From the NCBI GenBank assembly GCA_963833655.1, contig CAWHYL010000004.1:682001-746000 (forward strand): DNA of 64,000 bases, in the 5' to 3' direction. This document shows positions 1 to 9,215 of this stretch, in pieces. The stretch's first letter is position 1. Each line of letters starts with the position of its first letter. A program made the translations under genes and the position numbers. This DNA comes from 3-1-20CM-4-69-9 sp963833655 (GTDB taxonomy: Bacteria; Actinomycetota; Thermoleophilia; Gaiellales; Gaiellaceae). Below the pieces are notes generated by a model. The model had not been told where the DNA came from, searched no databases, and was given only the letters and a program-made list of their open reading frames with translations.

Positions 1-1
1 G

Positions 2-1612
2 CTCCCGCACCCGGCACCGGTCATCCCGCTCCGTACGACACACGAGCCGCCCGTCGACGCCGTGCACGACTTCCCGGACGTCGTCGCCGAGAACCAGCCG
101 CCGCCGCTGCTCGTCGAGCCGCCGCCGACCGACGATCCCGACCGGCCTTCGCTCTTCGACGTCGTCTCGTCGGAGTCGCACGAGGAATACCGGCTCCCCG
201 ACCGCAACATCCTCCGCCGGGCTCCTGCCGCGAGCGAGCTGTCGTCCGACGTCGCCGAGCGCACCGCCGCCGCGCTCGTCCAGACGCTCGCGCACTTCGG
301 CATCGAGGCGACCATCGTCGGCCAGATCTCGGGCCCGCGCGTGACGCGCTACGAGCTGCAGCTCGCGCCGGGCACGAAGGTGTCGAAGGTCGCCGCGCTG
401 AAGGACGACCTCTCGTACGCCCTGGCGACGACGGAGATCCGCATACTCGCGCCGATCCCGGGGAAGCAGGCGGTCGGCGTCGAGCTGCCGAACCTGTCGC
501 CGAACCTCGTCACGCTCGGCGACATCTTCGACGACCTCCCGGCGACCGCGAGCCCGCTCGCGGTGTGGCTCGGAAAAGACATCTCGGGAACAGCCGTCTG
601 GACCGACCTCGCGCGGATGCCGCACCTGCTCATCGCCGGCACGACGGGTTCGGGCAAGTCCGGCTGCATCAACACGCTGCTCACGTCCGTGCTGCTGCGC
701 TCGACACCCGACGACGTGCGGATGATCCTGATCGACCCGAAGCGGATCGAGCTCAACTTCTACGAATCGATCCCACACCTGCTCACGCCGGTCGTCTCGA
801 GCCCGAAACAGGCGGCCGCGGCGCTGACGAACGTCGTCGCGGAGATGGAGCGGCGCTACGAGAAGTTGTCCGTGGTTCGCGCACGGAACCTCGCCGAAGC
901 CAACCGAACGCTGCGTCAGCGCGGCGAGCAGCCGATGCCGTACCTCCTCGTCGTGATCGACGAGCTCGCCGACCTGATGATGATCTCGCCGCAAGACGTG
1001 GAAGACGCCGTGATTCGCCTCGCCCAGAAATCCCGTGCCGTCGGCATCCATCTCGTGCTGGCAACGCAGCGCCCGTCCGTCGACGTCATCACCGGGATGA
1101 TCAAGGCGAACGTCCCGTCGCGCATCGCGTTCGCCGTCTCGTCGCAGACGGACTCGCGTGTCATCCTCGACGGAGCCGGCGCCGAGAGCCTGCTCGGTCA
1201 GGGCGACATGCTCTTCAAGCCGCTCGGGACGTCACGGCTGCAGCGCGTGCAGGGCGCGTACGTCTCCGAGGAGGAGATCGCCTTGGTCGTCGAGCAGTGC
1301 CGTCACCAGCGTGAGCAGGAGCTCGACGAGTCGCTGCTCGAGCTGCCGGAAGTGTTCGCGGAGGACGTCGACTCGGAGGACGGCGAGTTCGACCCGGACG
1401 AGGATCCGCTGCTCGAGAAGGCCATCGAGATCGTCGTGCAGACGCAGACCGCATCCGTCTCGCTGCTGCAGCGCCGCCTTCGCGTCGGGTACACGCGCGC
1501 CGGGCGGCTGATCGACATGCTCGAGCGCCGCGGGATCATCTCCGGCTACGAGGGATCGAAGCCGCGTCGCGTCCTGGTCGCTGAATCGGAAATCCCGACG
1601 GCAGGGGTCTGA
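2..1612 (+). CDS. ftsK: DNA translocase FtsK/SpoIIIE, C-terminal part (5' end outside window)
   Basis: This is the motor of a septal DNA translocase that pumps chromosomes through the closing septum. The frame stays open to the left edge, so the membrane N-terminus lies outside. Counting from the internal GTG at 62, the Walker A GTTGSGKS is near residue 193 and the Walker B VVIDELADL near 300. The last 60 residues form the winged-helix gamma domain that reads orientation sequences (LLQRRLRVGYTRAGRLIDML). Family members are usually 700-850 aa, so about a third is missing here. The stop codon lies inside a hairpin shared with the convergent P450 gene. Confidence 0.95.
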   Translation, partial: LPHPAPVIPLRTTHEPPVDAVHDFPDVVAENQPPPLLVEPPPTDDPDRPSLFDVVSSESHEEYRLPDRNILRRAPAASELSSDVAERTAAALVQTLAHFGIEATIVGQISGPRVTRYELQLAPGTKVSKVAALKDDLSYALATTEIRILAPIPGKQAVGVELPNLSPNLVTLGDIFDDLPATASPLAVWLGKDISGTAVWTDLARMPHLLIAGTTGSGKSGCINTLLTSVLLRSTPDDVRMILIDPKRIELNFYESIPHLLTPVVSSPKQAAAALTNVVAEMERRYEKLSVVRARNLAEANRTLRQRGEQPMPYLLVVIDELADLMMISPQDVEDAVIRLAQKSRAVGIHLVLATQRPSVDVITGMIKANVPSRIAFAVSSQTDSRVILDGAGAESLLGQGDMLFKPLGTSRLQRVQGAYVSEEEIALVVEQCRHQREQELDESLLELPEVFAEDVDSEDGEFDPDEDPLLEKAIEIVVQTQTASVSLLQRRLRVGYTRAGRLIDMLERRGIISGYEGSKPRRVLVAESEIPTAGV

Positions 1613-1634
1613 CCCGCAGGGTCAGTCAGACCCC
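1604..1634. terminator. Hairpin between convergent ftsK and P450 genes
   Basis: A 10-bp perfect stem (1604-1613 with 1625-1634, GGGGTCTGAC/GTCAGACCCC) overlaps the ftsK stop codon and ends just before the P450 stop. It has no clear T-run. Its place between convergent genes suggests a bidirectional terminator. Confidence 0.55.
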
Positions 1635-1635
1635 G

Positions 1636-2862
1636 TCAGCTTCGGGAGAGCTCGAGGCCTCGGAGGCCCCAGATCACGAAGGCGCCCGTGCGCCGCGGCT
1701 CGCTGCCCAGCGTGAAGTCGGGCCAGTAGCGGCGTAGCGCGTCGAGGCTCGCCTCCAGCTCGATGCGCGCGAGCGGCGCGCCGATGCAGACATGGATGCC
1801 GCCGCCGAAGCCGATGTGCTGAATCGCGTTCTCGCGGCCGACGTCGAACTGGTCCGGCCGCTCGAAGACGCGCGGGTCGCGGTTCGCCGCGCCGAAGAGG
1901 AGCGCCAGCTTTTGCCCACGGGGGATCGTCACGTCGCCGATCGAGAATCCGTCCGCGAGCACCCATCGCTCGAAGAGCTGCAGCGGCGGGTCGTAGCGGA
2001 TCAGCTCCTCGCCCGCGGTCGTGGCGGCGACGTCGCCGTCGACGACGCGCCGCCACTGCTCCGGGTGGCGGGCGAACGCGAGCATGCCGTTGCCGAGCGT
2101 GTTCACGCTCGCCTCGTGTCCGGCGTTGAGCAGAACGATCACGGTGCTGACGATCTGCTTGTCGGAGAGCCGCTCGCCGTCGACGCGCGCTCCGACGAGC
2201 GCGCTGACCATGTCGTCGCGCGGCTGCGCGCGGCGTTCGGCGATGAGCCCGCGGACGTACTGCGTGAACTCGGCCGCTGCGCGGTTCGCAGCCACTGCGT
2301 TGTCTTCGGGCACGTCGAACTCGTACATCTTGACCATGCGGTGCGACCAGTCGAGGAGGTCGCGGTGCCGGTCGAGCGGGACGCCGAGCATGCGGCAGAT
2401 GACGGCGATCGAATACGGCTGTGCGTAGTCGTAGAGAAGCTCCATTCGGCCGGACTCCGCGAGCGGCTCGAGCAACTCGTGCGCGAGCGCGCGCGCCGGC
2501 TCGCGCAGCGCGTCGACGGCGCGCGGGGTGAACGCCGACGCGACGAGCTTGCGGATCCGCGTGTGGTCGGGCGGCTCGAGCCAGAGCAGCGACCAGCGCT
2601 CGGTCGCCCAGAACGCCGACCACCGCGCGTCCAGCTCGGGCACGCCGATCTCCGCCGGCGTCAGCACGTGCCGGAAGTTACGCCCGAGCCGTTTGTCGCG
2701 CAGGCATGCGCGCACGTCTTCGTGGCGCGTCACGAACCAGCGTTCGCGGCGCTCGTCGTAGAAGACGCGCGCGCGCTCGCGTACGCCGTTCAGCACGGGA
2801 TACGGGTCCGCCAGAAACGCAGGATCCGTCGGATCGAACGCAACTTGATCCTTTACAAACAT
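1636..2862 (-). CDS. Cytochrome P450
   Basis: A soluble bacterial class I-type P450 of 408 aa, the normal family length, with no membrane anchor. The heme-binding loop FGGGIHVCIG has its cysteine ligand near residue 357. The K-helix ExxR is present as EELIR. The I-helix reads NAGHEAS, where the usual oxygen-activating Thr is replaced by Ser. The substrate cannot be told from sequence. No ferredoxin or reductase gene lies beside it, so electron partners must be elsewhere. It is divergent from the BMP transporter across 107 bp. Confidence 0.93.
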   Translation of the reverse strand: MFVKDQVAFDPTDPAFLADPYPVLNGVRERARVFYDERRERWFVTRHEDVRACLRDKRLGRNFRHVLTPAEIGVPELDARWSAFWATERWSLLWLEPPDHTRIRKLVASAFTPRAVDALREPARALAHELLEPLAESGRMELLYDYAQPYSIAVICRMLGVPLDRHRDLLDWSHRMVKMYEFDVPEDNAVAANRAAAEFTQYVRGLIAERRAQPRDDMVSALVGARVDGERLSDKQIVSTVIVLLNAGHEASVNTLGNGMLAFARHPEQWRRVVDGDVAATTAGEELIRYDPPLQLFERWVLADGFSIGDVTIPRGQKLALLFGAANRDPRVFERPDQFDVGRENAIQHIGFGGGIHVCIGAPLARIELEASLDALRRYWPDFTLGSEPRRTGAFVIWGLRGLELSRS

Positions 2863-2969
2863 CGCCTAACCATACGGCTGGGAGTGCCGTCTTACCTCAA
2901 GGCGGAGGCGGCAGGCAGTAGTAGCATCGCCTCTGAATGAGAAGGGTCTCGAGGAGGAGGGAGAATCTT

Positions 2970-4001
2970 TTGAGCAAGAAACGACTGCTGCCGCTCGGGC
3001 TGGCTGCCTTCACGGCCGCGCTCTGCGCGACCGCGGGCTTCGTGTCGAGCGGCGCTGCGGCACCACAGGCCACGTTCAAGGCGGGGCTTGTGAGCGACGT
3101 CGGGCGCTTCAACGACAAGGGCTTCAACCAGTTCCAGCTGGTCGGCCTCAAGCGAGCGGCGAAGAAGCTGAAGGTTCAGTACCGGGCGGTGGAGTCGCGC
3201 TCGGCGGGTGACTACCTGCCGAACATGGCCTCGCTGGCGCGGAGCGGCTTCAACATCGTGATCTCGGCCGGGTTCCTGCTCGCCGACGCGACCGAGCAGG
3301 TCGCGCAGCAGTTCCCAAACACGAAGTTTGCGATCACCGACTACTCGATCGCCAACTTTAAGTCGCATCCGACGAACATCGAGGGCTTGACGTACGCGAC
3401 GCAGCAGAACAGCTATCTGGTCGGCTGCATGGCAGCGCATGTCGCCGCCTCGCGCGGCAAGAAGAACATCAGCGTCGTCGGCGGCGTCAAGATCCCGCCG
3501 GTCGACACGTTCCTTGCCGGTTACAAGGCCGGCGCACAGAGGTGCGTGCCCGGAACGACGGTGCAGATCGGCTACTCGCAGGATTTCATCGACCAGGCGA
3601 AGTGCAAGAGCGTCGCGCAGAACCAGATCGACGCCGGCTCGCAGGTCGTGTTCGGCGTCGCCGGCCCGTGCGGCCTGGGCGCGCTCGACGCTGCGAAGCA
3701 AGCCGGCCGCTGGGCCGTCGGCGTCGACGTCGACCAGTCGTACCTCGGCACTCACATCCTCACGAGCGCCGTCAAGCGAGTGGACAACGGGATCTACCTC
3801 GCTGTCAAGGGAGCCAAGAGCGGCAAGGGCTTCAGAGGCGGCCGGGACCTCGTCTTCAACCTGAAGAACGGCGGCGTCGGGCTCGGCAAGATCAGCCCCA
3901 AGGCGCACCTGAAGAAGGCATGGGTCAAGCAGATCGCGCTGCTCAAGAAGCAGATCATCTCCGGCAAGCTGAAGCCGCCGACGACGGTCAGCGGCGGGTA
4001 G
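2970..4001 (+). CDS. BMP-family (Med/BmpA-like) ABC transporter substrate-binding protein
   Basis: An exported binding protein that in this family captures nucleosides for the ABC importer encoded downstream. The TTG at 2970 is preferred over the in-frame ATG at 2937 because a strong GGAGGAGGGAG ribosome site sits about 8 nt before it. It gives 343 aa beginning MSKKRLLPLG, with a Sec signal peptide ending near AAA. A cysteine lies in the hydrophobic stretch (AALCATAG), but the context is a poor lipobox. The BMP signature GLVSDVGRFNDKGFNQ follows the signal. The N-terminus and conserved GVDVDQ segment match periplasmic-binding type I folds. Confidence 0.9.
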   Translation: MSKKRLLPLGLAAFTAALCATAGFVSSGAAAPQATFKAGLVSDVGRFNDKGFNQFQLVGLKRAAKKLKVQYRAVESRSAGDYLPNMASLARSGFNIVISAGFLLADATEQVAQQFPNTKFAITDYSIANFKSHPTNIEGLTYATQQNSYLVGCMAAHVAASRGKKNISVVGGVKIPPVDTFLAGYKAGAQRCVPGTTVQIGYSQDFIDQAKCKSVAQNQIDAGSQVVFGVAGPCGLGALDAAKQAGRWAVGVDVDQSYLGTHILTSAVKRVDNGIYLAVKGAKSGKGFRGGRDLVFNLKNGGVGLGKISPKAHLKKAWVKQIALLKKQIISGKLKPPTTVSGG

Positions 4002-4024
4002 TACCACCTGTCACGCGCTACGCG

Positions 4025-4052
4025 ACAGAGCGGGCCTCCGGGCCCGCTCTGT
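4025..4052 (+). terminator. Hairpin between the binding-protein gene and its ABC operon
   Basis: A perfect 12-bp GC-rich stem (4025-4036 with 4041-4052, ACAGAGCGGGCC) with a TCCG tetraloop is followed by TGTTT. It sits 24 nt after the binding-protein stop and 14 nt before the ATPase start. It probably lets most transcripts stop after the binding protein while some read through. Confidence 0.8.
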
Positions 4053-4066
4053 TGTTTAATCGCACG

Positions 4067-5596
4067 GTGAACGCGCCGCCCCCGGTCCTCGAGCTCCGCG
4101 GGATCACGAAGCAGTTCCCGGGCGTGCTCGCGAACGACCACATCGACTTCGACCTGCGCCGCGGCGAGGTGCACGCGCTGCTCGGCGAGAACGGCGCGGG
4201 AAAGTCGACGCTGATGAGCATCCTGTACGGGCTGTACACAGCCGACTCGGGCCAGATCCTGATGAACGGCAAGCCGGTGACGATCTCCTCGCCGAAGCAC
4301 GCGATCGAGCTCGGCATCGGGATGGTGCACCAGCACTTCATGCTCATCCCGGTGATGACCGTCACGGAGAACATCGTGCTGGCGCAGGAGCCGACGCACG
4401 CAGGCGTGCTCCTCGACGAGAAGGCGGCCGAGAAGCGTGTCGCGGAGGTGGCGCGGACGTTCAACTTCGCAGTGGATCCGCACGCGCGCGTCCAGGACAT
4501 CACCGTCGGCCAGCAGCAGCGCGTTGAGATCATGAAGGCGCTCTACAGGAACGCCGACATCGTCATCCTCGACGAGCCGACCGCGGTGCTGACGCCGCAA
4601 GAAGCAAATGAGCTGTTCGAGATCCTGCGCACGCTCACGCGCGAAGGCATCTCCGTGATCTTCATCAGTCACAAGCTGAACGAGGTCCTCGAGATCGCCG
4701 ATCGCATCAGCGTCCTGCGCCGCGGCAAGCTGGTCGAGACGATTCCGCGGGAAGGCGCGACCGAAGCCGGGCTCGCACGCTCGATGGTGGGCCGCGAGGT
4801 GCTGCTACGCGTCGAGAAGAAGCCGGCGCAGCCCGGCGAGCCGTTGCTTCAGGTCGACGACCTGGTCGTGCGCGACGATCGCGGGCTCGAGGCGGTGCGC
4901 GGTGTCTCGCTCGAGGTCCGCACGGGGGAGATCGTCGGCATCGCGGGCGTCGACGGCAACGGACAGAGCGAGCTGATCGACGCGCTGACGGGCCTCCGCC
5001 ATCCGGCGAGCGGGAGGATCGTGATCGCCGGCCACGACCTCAGCCATGCGACGGCGCGCGAGGCGCTCGACGCCGGTATGGGGCACATCCCGGAGGATCG
5101 GCACCGGCGCGGGCTGGTGCTCGACTTCAACCTCGCCGAGAACCTCGTCCTGCATGACTACCGAAAGGAGCCGTTCTCGTACCTCGGTTGGGTCAATCCT
5201 CGCCGCTGGTTGCGATGGGCGCGTGGCCTGCTCACCGAGTTCGACGTCCGCGGCGGCGGCCCGACGACCCGGGGCGGCTCGCTCTCGGGCGGCAACCAGC
5301 AGAAGGTCGTTGTGGCGCGTGAGGTCTCGCGCAACCCGAGCGTGCTGATCGCCGCGCAGCCGACGCGCGGTCTGGACGTCGGGGCGATCGAGTTCGTGCA
5401 CAGGCGCCTCGTCGAGCAGCGGGACGCGGGCAAGGCAGTCCTGCTCGTCTCGCTCGAGCTGGAGGAGATCGTGTCGCTGTCCGACCGCATCCTCGTCCTG
5501 TACGAAGGCCGGATCGTCGCGGAGTTCCCGCCGGACGTCAGCGAAGAGGAGCTCGGCTTCGCGATGGTCGGCGGTCGCCGGAGCGAGGCAGCGTGA
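4067..5596 (+). CDS. Nucleoside-type ABC transporter, double ATP-binding subunit (YufO/BmpC-like)
   Basis: A 509-aa protein with two tandem ABC domains, as in sugar and nucleoside importers of the YufO/RbsA type. Domain 1 has Walker A GENGAGKST, signature VGQQQRVEI and Walker B VILDEPTAVL. Domain 2 has the usual degenerate Walker A GVDGNGQSEL, a perfect LSGGNQQKVVVAREV signature and a Walker B variant LIAAQPTRGLD, so site 2 is probably weak or inactive. The frame is open far upstream through the binding-protein gene, but similarity begins at the GTG at 4067, just after the hairpin. It overlaps the next gene by 4 nt (GTGA). Confidence 0.93.
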   Translation: MNAPPPVLELRGITKQFPGVLANDHIDFDLRRGEVHALLGENGAGKSTLMSILYGLYTADSGQILMNGKPVTISSPKHAIELGIGMVHQHFMLIPVMTVTENIVLAQEPTHAGVLLDEKAAEKRVAEVARTFNFAVDPHARVQDITVGQQQRVEIMKALYRNADIVILDEPTAVLTPQEANELFEILRTLTREGISVIFISHKLNEVLEIADRISVLRRGKLVETIPREGATEAGLARSMVGREVLLRVEKKPAQPGEPLLQVDDLVVRDDRGLEAVRGVSLEVRTGEIVGIAGVDGNGQSELIDALTGLRHPASGRIVIAGHDLSHATAREALDAGMGHIPEDRHRRGLVLDFNLAENLVLHDYRKEPFSYLGWVNPRRWLRWARGLLTEFDVRGGGPTTRGGSLSGGNQQKVVVAREVSRNPSVLIAAQPTRGLDVGAIEFVHRRLVEQRDAGKAVLLVSLELEEIVSLSDRILVLYEGRIVAEFPPDVSEEELGFAMVGGRRSEAA

Positions 5597-6879
5597 GCGG
5601 GGCCGCGACCCCGCCGCCTCCGCTCGAAAGCGACCCGGAGAGCTACGCGCCGTCGGTCGCGAAGCGGCTCGCGTTCTACCAGAACGCGGGCGGGATCATC
5701 ACGCCGTTCCTGACCGCCGTCTTCGCGTTCTTCATGGGCGGAGTCGTCGTCGCGGCAACCGGTCACAACCCCGGCAGCGTCTACAAGGCGGTGTTCGAAG
5801 GCGCCGGGCTCAACTGGTTCTTCCACTTCGGCAACTACCACATCGACGTTCCCTTCACGAACCACCACGTGTGGTTCTGGTGGAACACGAGCACGAACAC
5901 GAACGCGGCCTACAACCTGACGCAGACGCTGCTCACGACGACGCCGCTCATCCTCACCGGCCTCGCGGTCGCGTTCGCTTTCCGCTGCGGCTTGTTCAAC
6001 ATCGGCGGTCAGGGCCAGTACCTCATGGGTGCGATCGTCGGCGTCTACGTCGGTTCGCGCTTCGTCGACATGGCGCACATCCCGCATGTTCTGCTCGCGA
6101 TCGTGCTCGCATCGCTCGCCGGTGCCGCCTGGGGAGCGATCGCCGGGTTCCTGAAAGCAACCGTCGGCGCCCATGAAGTGATCACGACGATCATGCTCAA
6201 CTGGATCGCGTACTGGGCCGGGAGCTACCTCTTCGCCCGCGACGGCCCGCTGCAGAACCATCAGGACGTCTCGATCCCGATCTCCGATGACATCGCGAAG
6301 GGCGCGCATCTCTCGCCGATCTGGGGAAATCCCGCGCTGCAGGCGCTGCACAGCGGCATCTTCATCGCGATCGGCGCCCTGATCGCGTTCTACATCATCC
6401 TCAACCGGACGACGCTCGGCTACGAGGTGCGCGCGGTCGGTTTCAACCCCGAGGCGGCGCGCTACGGCGGCATCAGCGTCGGGCGGAACTTCGTCGTCGC
6501 CATGGGGATCTCCGGGCTGTTCGCCGGGCTGGCCGGCGCGATCGACATTCTCGGCTGGCAGTTCCGGCTCGGCGTGCTTGACGTCCAGGTCTCGAACATC
6601 GGCTTCATCGGCATCGCCGTCGCCCTCCTCGGCCGCAACACCGCCGTCGGTGTCGGTCTTTCCGCGCTGCTCTTCGGCGCCTTGCTGACCGGCACTTCGA
6701 CGCGCAGCCTCGACCCGAACGTCTTCCCGCCGCAGCTCGCGGGGAACCTCGCGCTGATGATCCAGGCACTCGTCCTGCTCTTCGTCGGCGCCGACCTGCT
6801 GATCATCTACATCTGGCGGGCGCGCAAGAAGGTGCGGCTGCCGCGCGGGGGCGCGAAGGCCGCAGAGGAGCCGGCATGA
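5593..6879 (+). CDS. ABC transporter permease (YufP-like)
   Basis: An integral membrane permease of 428 aa from the branched-chain amino acid/ribose permease superfamily, pairing with the upstream double ATPase. Hydrophobic segments run through most of the chain after residue 30. The conserved loop GLFNIGGQGQYLMGA is near residue 130. The coupling region ALGLEVRAVGFNP-like element (GYEVRAVGFNPEAARYGG) is near residue 280. It starts with GTG overlapping the ATPase stop and ends with ATGA overlapping the next permease, so the three are translationally coupled. Confidence 0.92.
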   Translation: MSGAATPPPPLESDPESYAPSVAKRLAFYQNAGGIITPFLTAVFAFFMGGVVVAATGHNPGSVYKAVFEGAGLNWFFHFGNYHIDVPFTNHHVWFWWNTSTNTNAAYNLTQTLLTTTPLILTGLAVAFAFRCGLFNIGGQGQYLMGAIVGVYVGSRFVDMAHIPHVLLAIVLASLAGAAWGAIAGFLKATVGAHEVITTIMLNWIAYWAGSYLFARDGPLQNHQDVSIPISDDIAKGAHLSPIWGNPALQALHSGIFIAIGALIAFYIILNRTTLGYEVRAVGFNPEAARYGGISVGRNFVVAMGISGLFAGLAGAIDILGWQFRLGVLDVQVSNIGFIGIAVALLGRNTAVGVGLSALLFGALLTGTSTRSLDPNVFPPQLAGNLALMIQALVLLFVGADLLIIYIWRARKKVRLPRGGAKAAEEPA

Positions 6880-8060
6880 GCAGCGCGGGCTACGCCGCCA
6901 CGCGCTCGCTCGGTCTCAACCCGAGGACCGCGAGCCGCGTAGCCGTGGGCATCGGCCTGGCCGCGTTCGTCGCGGCCCTGCCGCCGTTCAACGCGAACAC
7001 GCTCTGGGTCCCGGTGATCATCGGCTTCCTCGCAATCGCCGTCGGCGTCTGGGTGATCTCCCGCGGCGAGCGCAGACCGGGGTGGACGGCGATCGGCTTC
7101 GGACTGGTCGGGATCCTCCTCGGCGTCCTCGCGACACGAGCGAGCACGTCGAATCTCGACCAGGTCGTCGTGTGGAGCGCGTTGCTTTCGGCGACGCTCG
7201 TGTGGGCCACCCCGCTGACGTTTGCCGCAATCGGCGGCATCTTCTGCGAGCGCAGCGGAGTCGTGAACATCGGGCTCGAGGGCATGATGCTCGCGGGCGC
7301 GTTTTTCGCCGCGCTCGGCGCGGACAAGTTCGGGAACTGGGAGATGGGTCTCGTCTGCGCGGCGATCGCCGGCGCCGGGTTCGCGGCCATTCACGCAGTG
7401 ATGGCGATCCACCTGCGCGCCGACCAGGTGATCAGCGGCTTTGCGATCAACTTCCTGGCGCTCGGCGTGACCGGCTACTTTTTCATCGACATCTACGGCG
7501 AGAACGGCACGCCCGGCGACCTGCCCCGCATTCCCGACGTGAACGTCAACTTCCTCGGCACCGTGCTCGGCCACCTGAACCTGATGATCTGGCTCTCGTT
7601 CCTCCTGCTGATCGTCGCGCACATCACGCTGTTCCGAACGCCGATCGGTCTGCGCATTCGTTCTGTCGGCGAGCATCCGCGTGCAGCGGACACGGTCGGC
7701 ATCTCCGTCTACGCGATCCGCTATGCGGCCGTCATACTCTCCGGGGTCCTGGCCGGGCTCGGCGGCGCGTACCTCTCGATCGGCTACCTCGGCTCCTTCA
7801 GCGAGAACATGACCGCCGGCCGCGGGTACATCGCACTTGCCGCCGTGATCTTTGGCAACTGGCGTCCGTTCGGCGCGTTCGCAGCCTGCCTCCTGTTCGG
7901 CGGATCGACAGCGCTCTCGTTTCGCCTGCAACAGCCGTGGCCCGCGCCGTCGGTGCTGTTCCAGGCGCTGCCGTACGTCCTCACGCTGATCGCCGTCGCC
8001 GGAGTGATCGGCCGTGCAACCCCACCCGCCTCTGCTGGCCGTCCGTACGTCAAGCAGTAG
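6876..8060 (+). CDS. ABC transporter permease (YufQ-like)
   Basis: The second permease of the nucleoside-type importer, 394 aa. The family loop reads ERSGVVNIGLEGMMLAGA and the coupling helix LRIRSVGEHPRAADTVG. Several hydrophobic segments fill the rest. It starts at an ATG overlapping the previous gene by 4 nt. Binding protein, ATPase and both permeases therefore form one complete import system. Confidence 0.92.
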   Translation: MSSAGYAATRSLGLNPRTASRVAVGIGLAAFVAALPPFNANTLWVPVIIGFLAIAVGVWVISRGERRPGWTAIGFGLVGILLGVLATRASTSNLDQVVVWSALLSATLVWATPLTFAAIGGIFCERSGVVNIGLEGMMLAGAFFAALGADKFGNWEMGLVCAAIAGAGFAAIHAVMAIHLRADQVISGFAINFLALGVTGYFFIDIYGENGTPGDLPRIPDVNVNFLGTVLGHLNLMIWLSFLLLIVAHITLFRTPIGLRIRSVGEHPRAADTVGISVYAIRYAAVILSGVLAGLGGAYLSIGYLGSFSENMTAGRGYIALAAVIFGNWRPFGAFAACLLFGGSTALSFRLQQPWPAPSVLFQALPYVLTLIAVAGVIGRATPPASAGRPYVKQ

Positions 8061-8427
8061 GGCGCCGGTCGCGGCGGTGTCCTCGCCTGTCGCTCGCAGC
8101 AGAGCCCGCAGCTGGGTCGCCATGATGCTCGGCGTCCTCGGCCTCCTCGTCCTGCCGGCGGCCGTCGAGCTGTCGCGGCGGTCGAAGACCGTGTCGCTCC
8201 TCGATGCGGGCTACGCGATCCCGCTCGCGTTCCTCCTGGGGCTGATCGCGCTGATCATGGCGCGGCGGGCACGCGAGAATCTCCGCTGGCTGAGCGTGCG
8301 CGAGCGTGGGACCGGTGTGGCTTCCACCGCCGTCGTGGTCGCCGGCGTCACCCTCTGCCTGGCGATCACAGCCGCTCTCTCCATCGGTTTCTACGAGCTG
8401 GTGCTCGTGTACCAGCACTCGCGCTGA
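8014..8427 (+). CDS. Small membrane protein, DUF4190-like
   Basis: A 137-aa protein with two or three hydrophobic segments (MMLGVLGLLVLPAAVEL, IPLAFLLGLIALIMA, VVVAGVTLCLAITAA) separated by a basic MARRARENLRW loop. This is the layout of DUF4190-type small membrane proteins. The GTG at 8014 overlaps the permease gene by 47 nt; an in-frame GTG at 8077 avoids the overlap and is equally possible. It may be co-transcribed with the importer, but nothing links it functionally. Confidence 0.6.
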   Translation: MQPHPPLLAVRTSSSRAPVAAVSSPVARSRARSWVAMMLGVLGLLVLPAAVELSRRSKTVSLLDAGYAIPLAFLLGLIALIMARRARENLRWLSVRERGTGVASTAVVVAGVTLCLAITAALSIGFYELVLVYQHSR

Positions 8428-8478
8428 GGCGTCGCGGCGCCGTCGGCACCGTCGCCGGGCAGCTCCGCGGAATAGCCC

Positions 8479-8484
8479 TACAAT
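8479..8484 (+). promoter_or_regulatory. Candidate -10 element for rodZ
   Basis: TACAAT lies 11 nt before the rodZ GTG start, placing a transcription start about 5 nt before the gene. No good -35 is visible. If it is used, the rodZ-cinA-thpR-recA operon would have a very short leader. Confidence 0.4.
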
Positions 8485-8495
8485 GGGGCGCTCTC

Positions 8496-9215
8496 GTGTT
8501 CGAAATCGGCACCAGCCTGCGGGAAGCACGCCTCCGCCAGCATCTCGACTTCCCCGAGATCGAGCTCGCGACCAAGATTCGCGCGAAGTATCTGCGGGCG
8601 CTCGAGGACGAGCAGTTCGAGATCCTCCCCGCACAGACCTACGTCAAGGGCTTCCTCCGTTCGTATGCGGAGTACCTCGGCCTCGACGGCCAGCTCTACG
8701 TCGACGAGTACAACTCCCGTTTCGTCGTCGGCGAGGAGGATGCGCCCGCTCGACCGAGGCGCTCCGCCCCGCCGCAGTCGCGAGGCGTCCAGGTCCAGTC
8801 CCGCGTCGTCCTCTTCACGCTGCTCGGAATCACCGCGGTCACTGCGCTCGTGATCGTCGCGTGGACGCGCGGTGAGCCGCAAACGAAGCAGCCCGTGGGG
8901 CTCGCGTCGACGCCGGTCACGCAATCGACAGCCGCCGTGACACCGCCGGCGCATCCGGCTGTGCGGCTGATCGTCAGTGCCAAGCGCGGCAACTGCTGGC
9001 TCGAGGTCCACAGCGGCTCGGTGACGGGCCGGATCGTCTACCAGGGCACGCTCGAGCGCGGCCAGCGCAAGCTCTTCGCAGGGCGCAAGCTGTGGATCAC
9101 GCTCGACCGGCCGGAGAATCTCCGCACGATCCTGAACGGCCACACGCGCATCCTGCCCGGCGGCGGCGTGAAGACGCTCGTCGTCACTTCGCAAGGAATC
9201 CGCGCCGGCGTTTGA
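8496..9215 (+). CDS. rodZ: RodZ-like helix-turn-helix membrane protein
   Basis: A bitopic protein that links the cell-shape machinery to the membrane in rods; its role in this lineage is not established. An N-terminal HTH (residues 1-70, GTSLREARLRQHLDFPEIELATK split by the usual RodZ spacing) carries the diagnostic ILPAQTYVKGFLRSYAEYLGLD. A basic linker precedes one transmembrane helix near 108-127 (VVLFTLLGITAVTALVIVAW). The C-terminal periplasmic domain is DUF4115-like (CWLEVHSGSVTGRIVYQGTL). The 239 aa is short but complete. The stop overlaps the cinA TTG start (TTGA). Confidence 0.88.
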   Translation: MFEIGTSLREARLRQHLDFPEIELATKIRAKYLRALEDEQFEILPAQTYVKGFLRSYAEYLGLDGQLYVDEYNSRFVVGEEDAPARPRRSAPPQSRGVQVQSRVVLFTLLGITAVTALVIVAWTRGEPQTKQPVGLASTPVTQSTAAVTPPAHPAVRLIVSAKRGNCWLEVHSGSVTGRIVYQGTLERGQRKLFAGRKLWITLDRPENLRTILNGHTRILPGGGVKTLVVTSQGIRAGV

